This document shows, piece by piece, positions 25,509-34,073 of a stretch of DNA of 64,000 nt; the first letter of the stretch is position 1; each line of letters opens with the position of its first letter. Below the pieces are notes generated by a model, which searched no databases, was not told the origin of the DNA, and worked only from the letters and a program-made list of their open reading frames with translations. Source of the stretch: RBG-13-68-16 sp050018455. GTDB taxonomy: Bacteria > Acidobacteriota > Thermoanaerobaculia > Thermoanaerobaculales > Thermoanaerobaculaceae. The stretch covers positions 76,519 through 140,518 of the forward strand of contig JBEKAA010000003.1 of the NCBI GenBank assembly GCA_050018455.1. The letters are read 5' to 3'. Made by a program: the position numbers and the translations under genes.

Positions 25509-25847
25509 CTACGTAAAGCTCTGCACCGCTGCCTCCTCATCCTCGAACACCTCGAGGAGCGGAAGAATCTGGCTGAGGTGGAGCGTGTACTTCACGCGGT
25601 CGCCCGGACGCAGGAGCTTGAGGGCGGCGCCGAACTCGTGGGCCAGCTTCCAGCTCGTCACCAACTCCCCCACGCCGCCGCTGTCCATGCGCTTCACGTG
25701 CGCGAGGTTCAGGAGGATCTTCGCCCACCCCTCGGCGACAAGTTCGCCCACTACGTCGCGGAGAACCTCCTCGCCGTCTTCGACTACGAGGTCCCCTTTG
25801 AAATCCACGATGATCACCTCGCCCTTGTGGCGGACATCGGCTCGCAT
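25509..25847 (-). CDS. STAS-domain protein (anti-sigma factor antagonist-like)
   Basis: The 112-aa protein matches SpoIIAA-type STAS domains: EVIIVDFKGDLVVEDGEEV, ILLNLAHVKRMDSGGVGELV with the phosphorylatable Ser in DSGG, and a C-terminal helix ending in FEDEEAAVQSF. Such proteins switch partners with anti-sigma kinases or sit in stressosomes. ATG 25847 is the likely start; an open frame runs to 25904. It is convergent with the ABC permease gene. No kinase partner lies next to it. Confidence 0.85.
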   Translation of the reverse strand: MRADVRHKGEVIIVDFKGDLVVEDGEEVLRDVVGELVAEGWAKILLNLAHVKRMDSGGVGELVTSWKLAHEFGAALKLLRPGDRVKYTLHLSQILPLLEVFEDEEAAVQSFT

Positions 25848-26045
25848 GGCGCGATTGTAGCCGCCTTTCGGCGTCAGGCGGCGCCCGCCCTGACGCGCCG
25901 CCACCGCGCAGGGTCGTCGAACCCGCGAGGGGCCTTGGTAGGGTGCCTCTCGGTGCAGGGGCGGGGCCGCTTGGAGCGCGGGACGGTTGGCAGTAAGCTT
26001 AATACAAGCCGGTCATCATAGGTCCGGCGCATGGAGGAGCGCAGC

Positions 26046-26876
26046 ATGGAGCAACTGAACCTGGTCCTGACCCTCCCGCAGGGCGCCCTCACCGCCACCA
26101 ACCTCGGCATCGAGGGGTTCGGCTGGCACCGCCGTCCCGGCTCGGGAAAGTACTTCCAGGGACGCACGATCTTCGTCGACATGGCGCTCTCCAACGGCCG
26201 GCCCGACTTCGCCTTCCTCGACGAGGGCGGATGGCGAGACGCCATGAAAGATACGCTCAACGCGCTCTCGGCCATGGTCCCCGGCAAGCGCACCAAGACG
26301 GCGCTGTCCAACAACGCCTTCTCCTGCACGCCGATCGACGCCTACCGCCACGTCTTCCTCGGCAAGACGGGCGGCCAGGTGATGGAGATGGTGCGGGCGG
26401 GCGAGCTGGAACGGTTCGCGGCCAGCGACTGCCACGAGGCGATGACGCCGGACGAGGTGGCGGGCGCCATCGGCCAGCCCAGGCAGGCGGACCGCCAGCC
26501 GCGGGTCTACATGGTTTTCTGTCCGGTCGAGTTCATCGTGCTCTCGAGCCTCACTCCCGCCGAATACGCCTGGTACTCCACTCACCGGCCCGGCAAGATC
26601 TTCCGCCAGGTCCTCTTCGCGGAGCTGCAAGCCGACCAGACGGGCCTCGCGGCCGAGAACCTGTTCCAGCAGGCGCGTGAGGAGTTCCAGAAGAGCCCCG
26701 GGAAGAAGACCAAGACGATCGTCTCCGCCGACTGTTTCAACCGGGTGCCGTTCCCAGCCTGGGTGGGCTACCGCCACGAGGCCGACGGCGGCATCTACGC
26801 CGGCGACAGGACGCGTGTAAGCCTTTGGCGCTTCCCCGCCGAGATCCCTCATTCCTGGGAGCGCGCCGAGGGGTAG
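26046..26876 (+). CDS. Unknown protein with an internal two-fold duplication
   Basis: The 276-aa cytoplasmic-looking protein starts at ATG 26046 (GGAGGAG six bases upstream; ATG 26031 is less likely). It appears to be made of two related halves: RPGSGKYF (30-37) and PGKRTKT (79-85) in the first match RPGKIF (181-186) and PGKKTKT (218-224) in the second, each followed by a Ser, an aromatic and a Pro at similar distances. There is no signal peptide or known motif. It is followed after 21 bp by a pseudo-receiver-PilZ gene, hinting at a signalling role. Confidence 0.65.
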   Translation: MEQLNLVLTLPQGALTATNLGIEGFGWHRRPGSGKYFQGRTIFVDMALSNGRPDFAFLDEGGWRDAMKDTLNALSAMVPGKRTKTALSNNAFSCTPIDAYRHVFLGKTGGQVMEMVRAGELERFAASDCHEAMTPDEVAGAIGQPRQADRQPRVYMVFCPVEFIVLSSLTPAEYAWYSTHRPGKIFRQVLFAELQADQTGLAAENLFQQAREEFQKSPGKKTKTIVSADCFNRVPFPAWVGYRHEADGGIYAGDRTRVSLWRFPAEIPHSWERAEG

Positions 26877-26897
26877 GACACCTGGAGGATCCGGGAC

Positions 26898-27596
26898 ATG
26901 CAAGGGGTTCAGCGGAGTACGCTGGTTGTCGGGGTCGATCAGCAGACTTTCGAGGAGGTTTCCAAGGCCCTGGGCCCGGTCAAGTTCTTCGCGGACTACG
27001 CCGAGACCGGGACAGCCGCCCTCGAATCCACATCGTTTCTGCCGTTTGACGCGATCGTCACCGGATACCCCTTGCCCGACATGCAGATGCAGACGTTCCT
27101 CGACACGGTCCGCAAGAAGGACTCTCCCTGCAGGCAGGCCTGCCTCGTAATTCTCGCGCTGCGGGGGATGCTCCCTGAGGTGGAAGCGTTCATAGGCAAG
27201 GGCGCGAACCGGGTGCTGGCCATCGAGGACTTCCAGGACGAGCTCCCCCAGACTCTCTTCCGCTTGCTGGAGGTGCCGCCACGTTTCGCGATGCGGGCGA
27301 TCTCCCGCCTCAAGGTCCAGCTCTCCTGGGGCACCAGCCAGACGATCTGCCAGACAGAGAACATTTCCCTCCACGGGATGTTGATCAAGACCGACCACCC
27401 GTACCCGATCGGCACCCAAATGGCGTTCGAGGTGTCGATTCCGGGCGACAGCAACCCGATTCGCGGCTTTGCCGTCGTGGTGCGCCAGACTCTCGAGAAA
27501 CGCGAGAGAGTTGCCGGCCTCGGCGTACGATTCTCCTCGTTCCAGGGGAACGACAAGAAACGCCTGGAGGTCGCGCTCGCAAAGCTCGGGATGTGA
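26898..27596 (+). CDS. Pseudo-receiver plus PilZ domain protein
   Basis: The 232-aa protein has an N-terminal response-regulator-like fold (about 1-125) in which the phosphorylated Asp position is Gly (D51-AIVT-G56 in FDAIVTGYPLPDM), so normal phosphorylation is unlikely. The C-terminal PilZ domain has RAISR (133-137) and NISLHG (155-160), matching the c-di-GMP-binding RxxxR and [D/N]xSxxG motifs, then VAGLGVRFSSF. The product probably reads c-di-GMP. It follows the duplicated unknown protein and may act with it. Confidence 0.85.
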   Translation: MQGVQRSTLVVGVDQQTFEEVSKALGPVKFFADYAETGTAALESTSFLPFDAIVTGYPLPDMQMQTFLDTVRKKDSPCRQACLVILALRGMLPEVEAFIGKGANRVLAIEDFQDELPQTLFRLLEVPPRFAMRAISRLKVQLSWGTSQTICQTENISLHGMLIKTDHPYPIGTQMAFEVSIPGDSNPIRGFAVVVRQTLEKRERVAGLGVRFSSFQGNDKKRLEVALAKLGM

Positions 27597-27614
27597 GAGA
27601 TCTCGACGCTCGGC

Positions 27615-29108
27615 TCAGAACCTGAGGGATGCCAGTGACGTGGCGGAGAGGCCCGACCGGGCGCGGAAATCGTCCGCCCCTGCGAACGGCGCCGTGGCGC
27701 GCTGTGCCTGCCACGAGTCGACCTCGGCCTGGGTGATACCGGGGACCAGGCGCATCACGCCCTCCTCGGCGGTGTTGACGTCGAACGAGAGGGGCCTGTT
27801 GCTCGCGAGGCCGACGAGCTTCACGGACTGCCCCGCCACCTCGCATCGAAGCTGCGGCCCGAGCCGCGAGACCAGCACCCTGGGGTCTGCCACGATCGCC
27901 GCACGCCAGCGGTCGCGGGCGGCGTCGATCCGCTCCCGGTCGAGGTGGGTGAGATCGAGGGCGAGGGCCGCGAAGTAGTGCGCCCGCCACATCGCGGCAG
28001 CGCCGGCGTCCACGAACACCCCCCGCGAGAGATCGAGGAAAACGTCCAGAACCTCGCGCCACTCGGAAGGGTAGACCCTCCCGTACCACTCGACGAACTC
28101 GAGGAGCAGCGGGGCCTCGGGCGACGGAGGCTCGTGGGCGAACGTCTCGGCAAGTACGGTCATCACGGCGTTCTCGCGCGCCCGCAGCGTCTCCTCACCC
28201 GGAGCTTTCTCCCCGCACACCAGGAGCGAGAAGAAGAAGCTCGCCGTGAACCCCTCCGAGGCCAGGAGCTGGTCGGCATCCCGAAGGGTCGCAAAGTCGC
28301 GCGCCTTCTCCATCTGCACGCGCAGGTAGTCGGGGCCTTTGAACGCCGGCGCAAACGCGAACGCGTTGTCGCGCACCTCGCCGTATCGGGCGTACGTCTG
28401 CGCGAACGTCAACAGATCGGCGGAAGGCCTGAAATACTCCGCTCGCATCTTGGCTGCGGGGCCGAAAAGAAACTGTTCGTGCCGGTACCGTCTGCCGATC
28501 TCGGGCGCCCCCGAAAGATGGGCGGCAAGAGTCTCGAGGCCGATCGCGAACCCCTCGTCGAAGGCGGTGCCGCGGTCGGTCAGCGCCGCCACGGTGTGGG
28601 GGATCGCGGCGATCTCCCTTTTCGGGACCTCGCGGCCGCCGGCCAGCATCGCGAGCGCCACGTGGCCCGTCTCGTGCAGCAGCGTGGTCGAGAAGCGCCA
28701 CTCCTCGGGACCGAGCTGTATGAACGCGACCTGCGGGTAGCTCTCGACCCCCCGAGCGGTCCGCATCCGAAACCCGACGGCGCCGTTGTTGCCGTCGGGC
28801 ACGAGCGCGATGATGTACTCGGCGGGCTGCAGCCGCGCCGTGCCGTGCACCACCGCGATGCCGCGCGCACGGGCATAGAGGTCGAGCGCCCACCGCCCGG
28901 CTTCGTTGTCGAGCCACTTCGATAGGGCGGCCAGGCGCTCGGGATCCGTCACCTTCCGGTACAGCGGGAGTTCACCGGTCGGGGTCGGCCCGTCAGGCTC
29001 GACGAACACCACCCGCGCGGCAGGCGGCGGAGCGGCGGTCGGCGGTGGCGCCGCAGCCGCACCCACTGCCATCAACCCGATCGCCAGCACACCAAGATTC
29101 GCCCTCAT
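27615..29108 (-). CDS. Secreted HExxH putative metalloprotease with C-terminal HhH-like segment
   Basis: The 497-aa protein begins with a signal peptide (MRANLGVLAIGLMAVGAAAA) and contains STTLLHETGHVALAMLAGG, a HExxH zinc-protease-like motif. A downstream FDEGFAIGLE could supply a Glu ligand. The C-terminus (GITQAEVDSWQAQRA, then FRARSGLS) resembles the helix-hairpin-helix repeats of ComEA-like proteins. ATG 29108 has GGGAG upstream; a start at 29126 is possible. It is convergent with the PilZ gene (18 bp gap). The family is not recognised beyond the motif, and proteolysis is inferred. Confidence 0.68.
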   Translation of the reverse strand: MRANLGVLAIGLMAVGAAAAPPPTAAPPPAARVVFVEPDGPTPTGELPLYRKVTDPERLAALSKWLDNEAGRWALDLYARARGIAVVHGTARLQPAEYIIALVPDGNNGAVGFRMRTARGVESYPQVAFIQLGPEEWRFSTTLLHETGHVALAMLAGGREVPKREIAAIPHTVAALTDRGTAFDEGFAIGLETLAAHLSGAPEIGRRYRHEQFLFGPAAKMRAEYFRPSADLLTFAQTYARYGEVRDNAFAFAPAFKGPDYLRVQMEKARDFATLRDADQLLASEGFTASFFFSLLVCGEKAPGEETLRARENAVMTVLAETFAHEPPSPEAPLLLEFVEWYGRVYPSEWREVLDVFLDLSRGVFVDAGAAAMWRAHYFAALALDLTHLDRERIDAARDRWRAAIVADPRVLVSRLGPQLRCEVAGQSVKLVGLASNRPLSFDVNTAEEGVMRLVPGITQAEVDSWQAQRATAPFAGADDFRARSGLSATSLASLRF

Positions 29109-29140
29109 TTTCGTCTCCCTGGCCATGGTAGCCCCACCGG

Positions 29141-29193
29141 GCAGCGGAGAGACAGGCAGAGGAGCAGAGGGGCTGAGGAGCGGAGGAGCGAAG
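29141..29193. repeat. Single tandem-octamer arm, family C copy 1
   Basis: The run at 29156-29187 consists of four octamers of the form GCNGAGGR (gcagagga, gcagaggg, gctgagga, gcggagga). No inverted partner follows within 300 bp. The same unit makes long hairpins at 61308-61398 and 61998-62097. Confidence 0.75.
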
Positions 29194-29218
29194 ACCGTTC
29201 GCACGTTTGGAGGTGGCG

Positions 29219-29326
29219 AGAACAGGGGGGAAAAGGTAGAGGTTAGAAGGTAGAGGGAAGACAAGACGTATGTTCTGTTGCGTGTCTTTCCTCTTCCGTC
29301 TCCCCTTTCCCTATCACCTGTTCCCT
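29219..29326. repeat. Inverted tandem-heptamer element, family B copy 2
   Basis: The left arm (29219-29268) has purine-rich heptamers (aaaaggt, agaggtt, agaaggt, agaggga). The right arm (29281-29326) is pyrimidine-rich (tcccctttccc, ctcttccgt) and partly complementary, with gaacagg/cctgttc as the outer ends. It lies just downstream of a family C arm. Confidence 0.7.
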
Positions 29327-29493
29327 CTCGACCGCAGGCAGGGCGAGGGCATCATGCGTGAAGCGCGCCGCCGCCGTTGGGCCTATCGCAAGGCGCGCGA
29401 GTCGGCCGAACCGGAGTGTAGCCGGAGGCTACATGAGGAATCGAGCCGGCGAGCGCAACGCAGCGAGAGGTCCGACGCCGGCGACGCCAATGG

Positions 29494-29811
29494 TCATGCG
29501 AATTCGAGGAGGAGTTGACCCTTGGCGACCATCTGCCCCTCCTCGACGTGGATGGCCTTCACCACGCCGTCGTGGCCCGCCGTGAGGTCGTTCTTCATCT
29601 TCATCGCCTCGAGAACCAGGAGCGGGTCGCCGCGCTTCACGCGCTGGCCGCGCCGCACGTGCACCGTCAGGATCACCCCGGGAATGCGGGCGGAGAGCTT
29701 TGTGGCGTCCGGAGCGGCGTACGGCTTGCGAAATGCGAACTTCCGCGTGTACCGGGTCTGATAGGCCGCGCCGTCGACGACGAGCGTCTTGAGATCGGGA
29801 TGGTCGTTCAT
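29494..29811 (-). CDS. Biotin carboxyl carrier protein of an acyl-CoA carboxylase
   Basis: The 105-aa product is a biotinyl domain: LLVLEAMKMKNDL contains the biotinylated Lys of EAMKM, with the surrounding GVILTVHVRRGQRVKRGD and HVEEGQMVAKGQLLLEF forming the hammerhead. It lies 4 bp downstream of the carboxyltransferase gene and carries carboxybiotin to it. The biotin carboxylase must be encoded elsewhere. Confidence 0.92.
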   Translation of the reverse strand: MNDHPDLKTLVVDGAAYQTRYTRKFAFRKPYAAPDATKLSARIPGVILTVHVRRGQRVKRGDPLLVLEAMKMKNDLTAGHDGVVKAIHVEEGQMVAKGQLLLEFA

Positions 29812-29815
29812 GGCG

Positions 29816-31360
29816 TCAGAAGGGGGGGATACCGTGCTTCTTGGCCGGCCGCGACTCGTGCTTCGCGGCGGAGATCTCGATCGCGTGGATGAGGCAGCCG
29901 CGGGTTTCGCGGGGCGTGATCACGGCGTCGACGTGGCCGTTGGCTGCGGCGATGTACGGGTTGGCGAACTTCTCTGTGTACTCCTCCACCTTGGCTCGGC
30001 GCATGGCGTCCGGGTCCTGGGCACCGGCAATCTCGGCCTTGAAGATGATGTTCGCCGCTCCTTCCGGGCCCATCACCGCGATCTCCGCCGTAGGCCAGGC
30101 GAAAACGAAGTCGGCGCCGAGATGCCGCGAGCACATCGCGATGTACCCGCCGCCGTACGCCTTGCGCAGGATCACCGTGATCTTCGGAACGGTGGCCTCC
30201 GAGTACGCGTACAGAACCTTGGCCCCGTGCCGGATCACGCCCGCATGCTCCTGATCCACGCCGGGCAGGTAGCCGGGCAGGTCAACGAACGTCACCAGCG
30301 GGATGTTGAAGGCGTCGCAGAAGCGGATGAAGCGCGCCGCCTTGTCGGAGCTGTCCACGTCCAGCACGCCGGCCAGCACGAGCGGCTGGTTGGCGATGAC
30401 CCCGACCGTCTCGCCGGCGAGGCGGGCGAACCCGATCACGATGTTGGCGGCCCAGTACTTCTGGACCTCGAAGAAGTCCGAGTCGTCGCAGATTGCCTTG
30501 ATGATGGCGCGCACGTCGTAGGGCTTCGTTGGTTCGGGCGGGATGATCCCCTCGATGTCGAGCCCCGGTCTCGGGGTCCTCGCCTGGAACGGGTCGGCCT
30601 TCTTCCTGTTGTTCCAGGGGATGAAGGTGACGAGCTTCTTGATCTGCTCGAAGCACTCCAGCTCGGATTCGGCGTAGAAATGGGCGTTGCCGGAGATCTC
30701 GGTCTGCACCCGGGCCCCGCCGAGCTCCTCCATGGAGATCTCCTCGCCCAGCACGGTTTTGATCACCTCGGGCCCCGTGATGAACATCTTGGAGATCTTG
30801 TCCACGACGAAAACGAAGTCGGTGAGCGCCGGGGAGTAGACGGCGCCTCCGGCGCACGGGCCCAGGATGACGGAGATCTGGGGGATGACGCCGGACGCGA
30901 GCGTGTTGCGAAAGAAGATCTCGCCGTACCCTGCGAGCGAGTTGACGCCCTCCTGGATGCGTGCGCCCCCCGAGTCGTTGATCCCGATGAGAGGGATGCC
31001 GAGTTTCATCGCGTGGTCCATGATCTTTGTGATCTTGCGGGCGTGCATCAGCCCCAGCGAGCCGCCGGCCACGGTGAAGTCCTGCGCGAAGATGCACACC
31101 GGGTGGCCGGAGATCTTCCCCGTCCCCGTGACCACACCGTCGGCCGCGAGCTGCTTCTTGTCCATGCCGAAGTCGTGGCAGCGGTGCTCGACGAACAGGT
31201 CGTACTCGTGGAACGTGTCGCGGTCGAGCAGGAACTTGATGCGCTCGCGGGCCGGCAGCTTGCCGAGCGCGACCTGTTTCTCGATCGCCTTCTGCCCGCC
31301 GCCCGTTATCGCCGCTTCCCTGCGATTGAAGAAGTCACGCAGTTTCTGTCGTAGGGACAT
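29816..31360 (-). CDS. Acyl-CoA carboxylase carboxyltransferase (propionyl/methylmalonyl-CoA type)
   Basis: The 514-aa subunit has both halves of the carboxyltransferase: DFTVAGGSLGLMHARKITKI and INDSGGARIQEGVNSLAGYG, then VTFVDLPGYLPGVDQEHAG, ILRKAYGGGYIAMCSRHLGA and IAVMGPEGAANIIF. The pattern is that of propionyl-CoA carboxylase beta or methylmalonyl-CoA decarboxylase alpha. Paired with the BCCP, a biotin-dependent carboxylase is likely; a sodium-pump decarboxylase would need a membrane beta subunit, which is not here. The role would be propionyl-CoA assimilation. Confidence 0.92.
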   Translation of the reverse strand: MSLRQKLRDFFNRREAAITGGGQKAIEKQVALGKLPARERIKFLLDRDTFHEYDLFVEHRCHDFGMDKKQLAADGVVTGTGKISGHPVCIFAQDFTVAGGSLGLMHARKITKIMDHAMKLGIPLIGINDSGGARIQEGVNSLAGYGEIFFRNTLASGVIPQISVILGPCAGGAVYSPALTDFVFVVDKISKMFITGPEVIKTVLGEEISMEELGGARVQTEISGNAHFYAESELECFEQIKKLVTFIPWNNRKKADPFQARTPRPGLDIEGIIPPEPTKPYDVRAIIKAICDDSDFFEVQKYWAANIVIGFARLAGETVGVIANQPLVLAGVLDVDSSDKAARFIRFCDAFNIPLVTFVDLPGYLPGVDQEHAGVIRHGAKVLYAYSEATVPKITVILRKAYGGGYIAMCSRHLGADFVFAWPTAEIAVMGPEGAANIIFKAEIAGAQDPDAMRRAKVEEYTEKFANPYIAAANGHVDAVITPRETRGCLIHAIEISAAKHESRPAKKHGIPPF

Positions 31361-31548
31361 TCTCTAGGTCCTTTTCGCCGGCCCGAGCTGCTGACATCGA
31401 TCGGTGCGGCTCGAGGCCCGAACGCGGCACCGCTCACCGGCGACGCGGTGACGGCCTCCGGCCGCGCATGGCTCGTGCACTCTAGCACAAGCCCCGAGCG
31501 GCAGCTTCAACTGCCGTCCGGAGATGGTTCCTGAGGTCTACTCTTCGC

Positions 31549-31557
31549 TGATACAAT
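31549..31557 (+). promoter_or_regulatory. Extended -10 promoter candidate for the acyl-CoA synthetase
   Basis: TGATACAAT (31549-31557) matches the extended -10 pattern TGnTAtAAT. It lies about 18 bp before the GTG start at 31576, giving a very short leader. No good -35 is present. Confidence 0.35.
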
Positions 31558-31575
31558 GAGTTCCTGGACTGCACG

Positions 31576-33300
31576 GTGTCGACTCCCAACCCCTCCACGC
31601 CCTTCTACACCCAGGCCCGCACGCTGGCCGAGTACGTCGAGCTGTGTCTGACCCGCCACTCCGAGCACCCTTTCCTTGCCGAGATCGAGGGGATCTCGAT
31701 GACCTACGGCGAGGCACGCGAGCAGGTCACCGCGCTCCGCCAGAGCCTCCGCCGCGCGGGCGTGAGCCCCGGCGACAAGGTGGCGCTCCTTGGGCCGAAC
31801 TCGATCCACTGGGCGCTTGTCTACCTCGCCATCATCACCTCCGGCGCCGTCGCGGTGCCGATCCTCACCGAATTTTCCGCTCCGAACATCCACAACATCC
31901 TCAACATGTCCGAGGCCAAGGCGCTGTTCGTGGCCTCCCCGCTGCTCGAAAAGGTCGCCGGTGGCACCTTCCCGCGGCTCGCACGGATGTTCTTGCTCGA
32001 GGACTTCAAGGTGGTCGAGGTTCAGGTCCTCCCGGACCTCGTCAAGAAGATCCAGGCGAGGGTGGACATCCTGCGCGAGCGGGCCGGGCAGTTCCTCGCG
32101 GAGCACGGCCTCCCCGGCGCGCCGCAGCAGTACACCCCGCGGCAGGACGACCTGGCGGCGATCGTGTACACCTCGGGGACGACGGGGCACTCGAAGGGCG
32201 TGATGCTGACGCAGCGCAACGTTCTCGCGGACGTCGTGGCCGCCGTTCGGTACGTCACGATCTCTCCGGCCGACAGACTCCTGTCCATGCTGCCGCTTGC
32301 CCACACATACGAGTGCACGTGCGGTTTTCTGGGGCCGATGTGCGGGGGTGTCTCGATCCACTACCTGCGACAAAAGCCGAGCCCCACGGTTCTTCAGAAG
32401 GCGTTCTCCGCGGTCAAACCGACGATGGTCTTCGCCGTGCCGCTCGTCATCGAGAAGATCTACCGGAAGAAAGTGCGGCCGAAGATCGAGGGCCGCTTCA
32501 TGATCCGGCACCTCACCCGCCTTCCCGGTTTGCGCCGCATGGTCTACCGGAAGGCTGTGCGGCAGCTTCTGACGGCGTTCGGAGGTTCCCTCCGCCAGAT
32601 GGGATTCGGCGGGGCGCCGCTGTCGGCGGACGTCGAGTGCTTCATGCGCGAGGGCGGCTTCCCATACTTCGTCGGGTACGGCATGACCGAGTGCGCGCCC
32701 CTCATCGCCGGCTGCGGGCTCGGCGAGACTCGTCCCGGGAGCTGCGGGTACCCGGTGCAGGAGATCGAGCTGCGCATCGCGGCGCCGGACCCGTCGACCG
32801 GGGTCGGCGAGGTGCAGGTCCGAGGGCCGATGGTGACGAGCGGGTACTACAAGAACCCGGACGCCACGGCGGAGCTGTTCTGCGCCGACGGCTGGCTGCG
32901 AACGGGGGATCTCGGCGCGCTCGACGCCGACGGCTACCTTCACCTGCGCGGACGGTCCAAGAACCTGATCCTCGGCCCGTCGGCCGAGAACATCTACCCG
33001 GAGGAGATCGAACACCTCCTCGACCAGTCGGCGTGGGTGGCCGAGTCGCTGGTGGTCAAGACCGAGGACGGCCTGACGGCGTTGATTTTCCCCGATTACG
33101 ATCTGCTCTCCCGCGAGCTGAAGCTCTTCGGGCGCCCCGATCGCGAAACGGAGACGCGCCTGGACGCCCTGTTCCGCACCGTCCTCGCCGATGTCAACGT
33201 CCAGCTCCCGGCGTTCTCGCGCCTGGCTTCTTTCCGGCTCATGGAGCAGGAGTTCGCCAAGACCCCGACCGAGAAGATCAAGCGGCACCTGTACCAGTGA
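31576..33300 (+). CDS. Long-chain fatty acyl-CoA synthetase (AMP-forming)
   Basis: The 574-aa enzyme activates fatty acids with ATP and CoA. Motifs: P-loop IVYTSGTTGHSKGVMLTQRN, FVGYGMTECAPLI (A5), GWLRTGDLGALDADGYLHLRG (A7/A8) and the C-terminal lysine in EFAKTPTEKIKRHLY. The stretch SMLPLAHTYECTCGFLGPM is typical of long-chain FadD/Faa-like enzymes. It starts at GTG 31576, divergent from the carboxyltransferase gene, which fits a shared fatty/propionate metabolism. Confidence 0.9.
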   Translation: MSTPNPSTPFYTQARTLAEYVELCLTRHSEHPFLAEIEGISMTYGEAREQVTALRQSLRRAGVSPGDKVALLGPNSIHWALVYLAIITSGAVAVPILTEFSAPNIHNILNMSEAKALFVASPLLEKVAGGTFPRLARMFLLEDFKVVEVQVLPDLVKKIQARVDILRERAGQFLAEHGLPGAPQQYTPRQDDLAAIVYTSGTTGHSKGVMLTQRNVLADVVAAVRYVTISPADRLLSMLPLAHTYECTCGFLGPMCGGVSIHYLRQKPSPTVLQKAFSAVKPTMVFAVPLVIEKIYRKKVRPKIEGRFMIRHLTRLPGLRRMVYRKAVRQLLTAFGGSLRQMGFGGAPLSADVECFMREGGFPYFVGYGMTECAPLIAGCGLGETRPGSCGYPVQEIELRIAAPDPSTGVGEVQVRGPMVTSGYYKNPDATAELFCADGWLRTGDLGALDADGYLHLRGRSKNLILGPSAENIYPEEIEHLLDQSAWVAESLVVKTEDGLTALIFPDYDLLSRELKLFGRPDRETETRLDALFRTVLADVNVQLPAFSRLASFRLMEQEFAKTPTEKIKRHLYQ

Positions 33301-33416
33301 CCTCGCCCGCCTTCCTGTCCACATCGGTGAGGAATCGCCAGCGAGCCCGGTTGCGCCGTCGCCATCGTGTTATTCTCGGCACTCGCGAGACTGACGAGAA
33401 AGGGGCGCTCCAAGCC

Positions 33417-34073
33417 ATGCACGTCGAGAAGTTCTTCTCAGCTGCCGACCTGCAAGAGATCGAGGCGGCCGTCCGTGAGGCGGAGAAGCGAACCTCCGGA
33501 GAGATCGTCCCGTACGCCGTCTCGCACTCCGATCACTACGAGACCGCGGCCTGGAAGGGCGCCACGCTCGGTGCGTTCGCCGCTGTGGTGGCTGCCGGCG
33601 TGGCGCACTACTTGGGCGACGTCTGGGGCGTGCCGTCGTTGGGGTGGGTCCTGCTCCCCTCGCTTCTGGGTGGAGCCGTCGGCTACGTTGCAACCGCCGT
33701 GATACGCCCGCTCAAGCTCGCGCTCACCGGGGCGGCCAAGGTGGAGCACCGCGTTCGGGGGCGGGCCGCGGCGGCGTTCCTCGAGAACGAGATCTTCAAG
33801 ACGCGCGGGCGCACCGGCGTGCTGGTCTTTCTTTCGCTCTACGAACGCCGCGTCGTGATCCTGGGCGACGCCGGGATCAACGCTCACGTGGAGCAGCACG
33901 AGTGGGACGCAATCGTCGGCGGCATCGTCGAGGGGATTCGCGCCGGACACCCCGGCAAGGCCCTCGCGACCGCCATCGCCCGCTGCGGCGAGCTGCTGGA
34001 CCGCCATGGCTTGAAGATTGGGGGGGACGACGCCGACGAGCTCCCCGATCAGCTGCAGATGAGGGAGGAGTAG
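33417..34073 (+). CDS. TPM-domain membrane protein
   Basis: This 218-aa product has a TPM (TLP18.3/Psb32/MOLO-1) domain split by two membrane helices: EIEAAVREAEKRTSGEIVPY before, AFAAVVAAGVAHYLGDVWG and WVLLPSLLGGAVGYVATAV in the middle, then RTGVLVFLSLYERRVVILGD and IVEGIRAGHPGKALATAI. The role is unknown; relatives are linked to membrane protein quality control. ATG 33417 is the likely start. Its TAG overlaps the GTG of the next gene, another TPM protein. Confidence 0.8.
   Translation: MHVEKFFSAADLQEIEAAVREAEKRTSGEIVPYAVSHSDHYETAAWKGATLGAFAAVVAAGVAHYLGDVWGVPSLGWVLLPSLLGGAVGYVATAVIRPLKLALTGAAKVEHRVRGRAAAAFLENEIFKTRGRTGVLVFLSLYERRVVILGDAGINAHVEQHEWDAIVGGIVEGIRAGHPGKALATAIARCGELLDRHGLKIGGDDADELPDQLQMREE

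Larger units (their letters stand above)
29109..29493. other. Repeat-filled intergenic region without a gene
   Basis: This 385-bp gap contains a single family C arm (29141-29193), a family B inverted element (29219-29326) and, at 29341-29493, palindrome-rich sequence including the perfect stem gtagcc-gga-ggctac (29421-29435). Short open frames here show no coding character. Confidence 0.6.

Noticed and set aside
29421..29435. Hairpin gtagcc-gga-ggctac as part of a tRNA or small RNA
   Set aside because: No cloverleaf or T-loop consensus could be formed around it.
29816..31360. Carboxyltransferase as part of a sodium-pumping decarboxylase
   Set aside because: No membrane beta or gamma subunit is near; a carboxylase with the adjacent BCCP is simpler.
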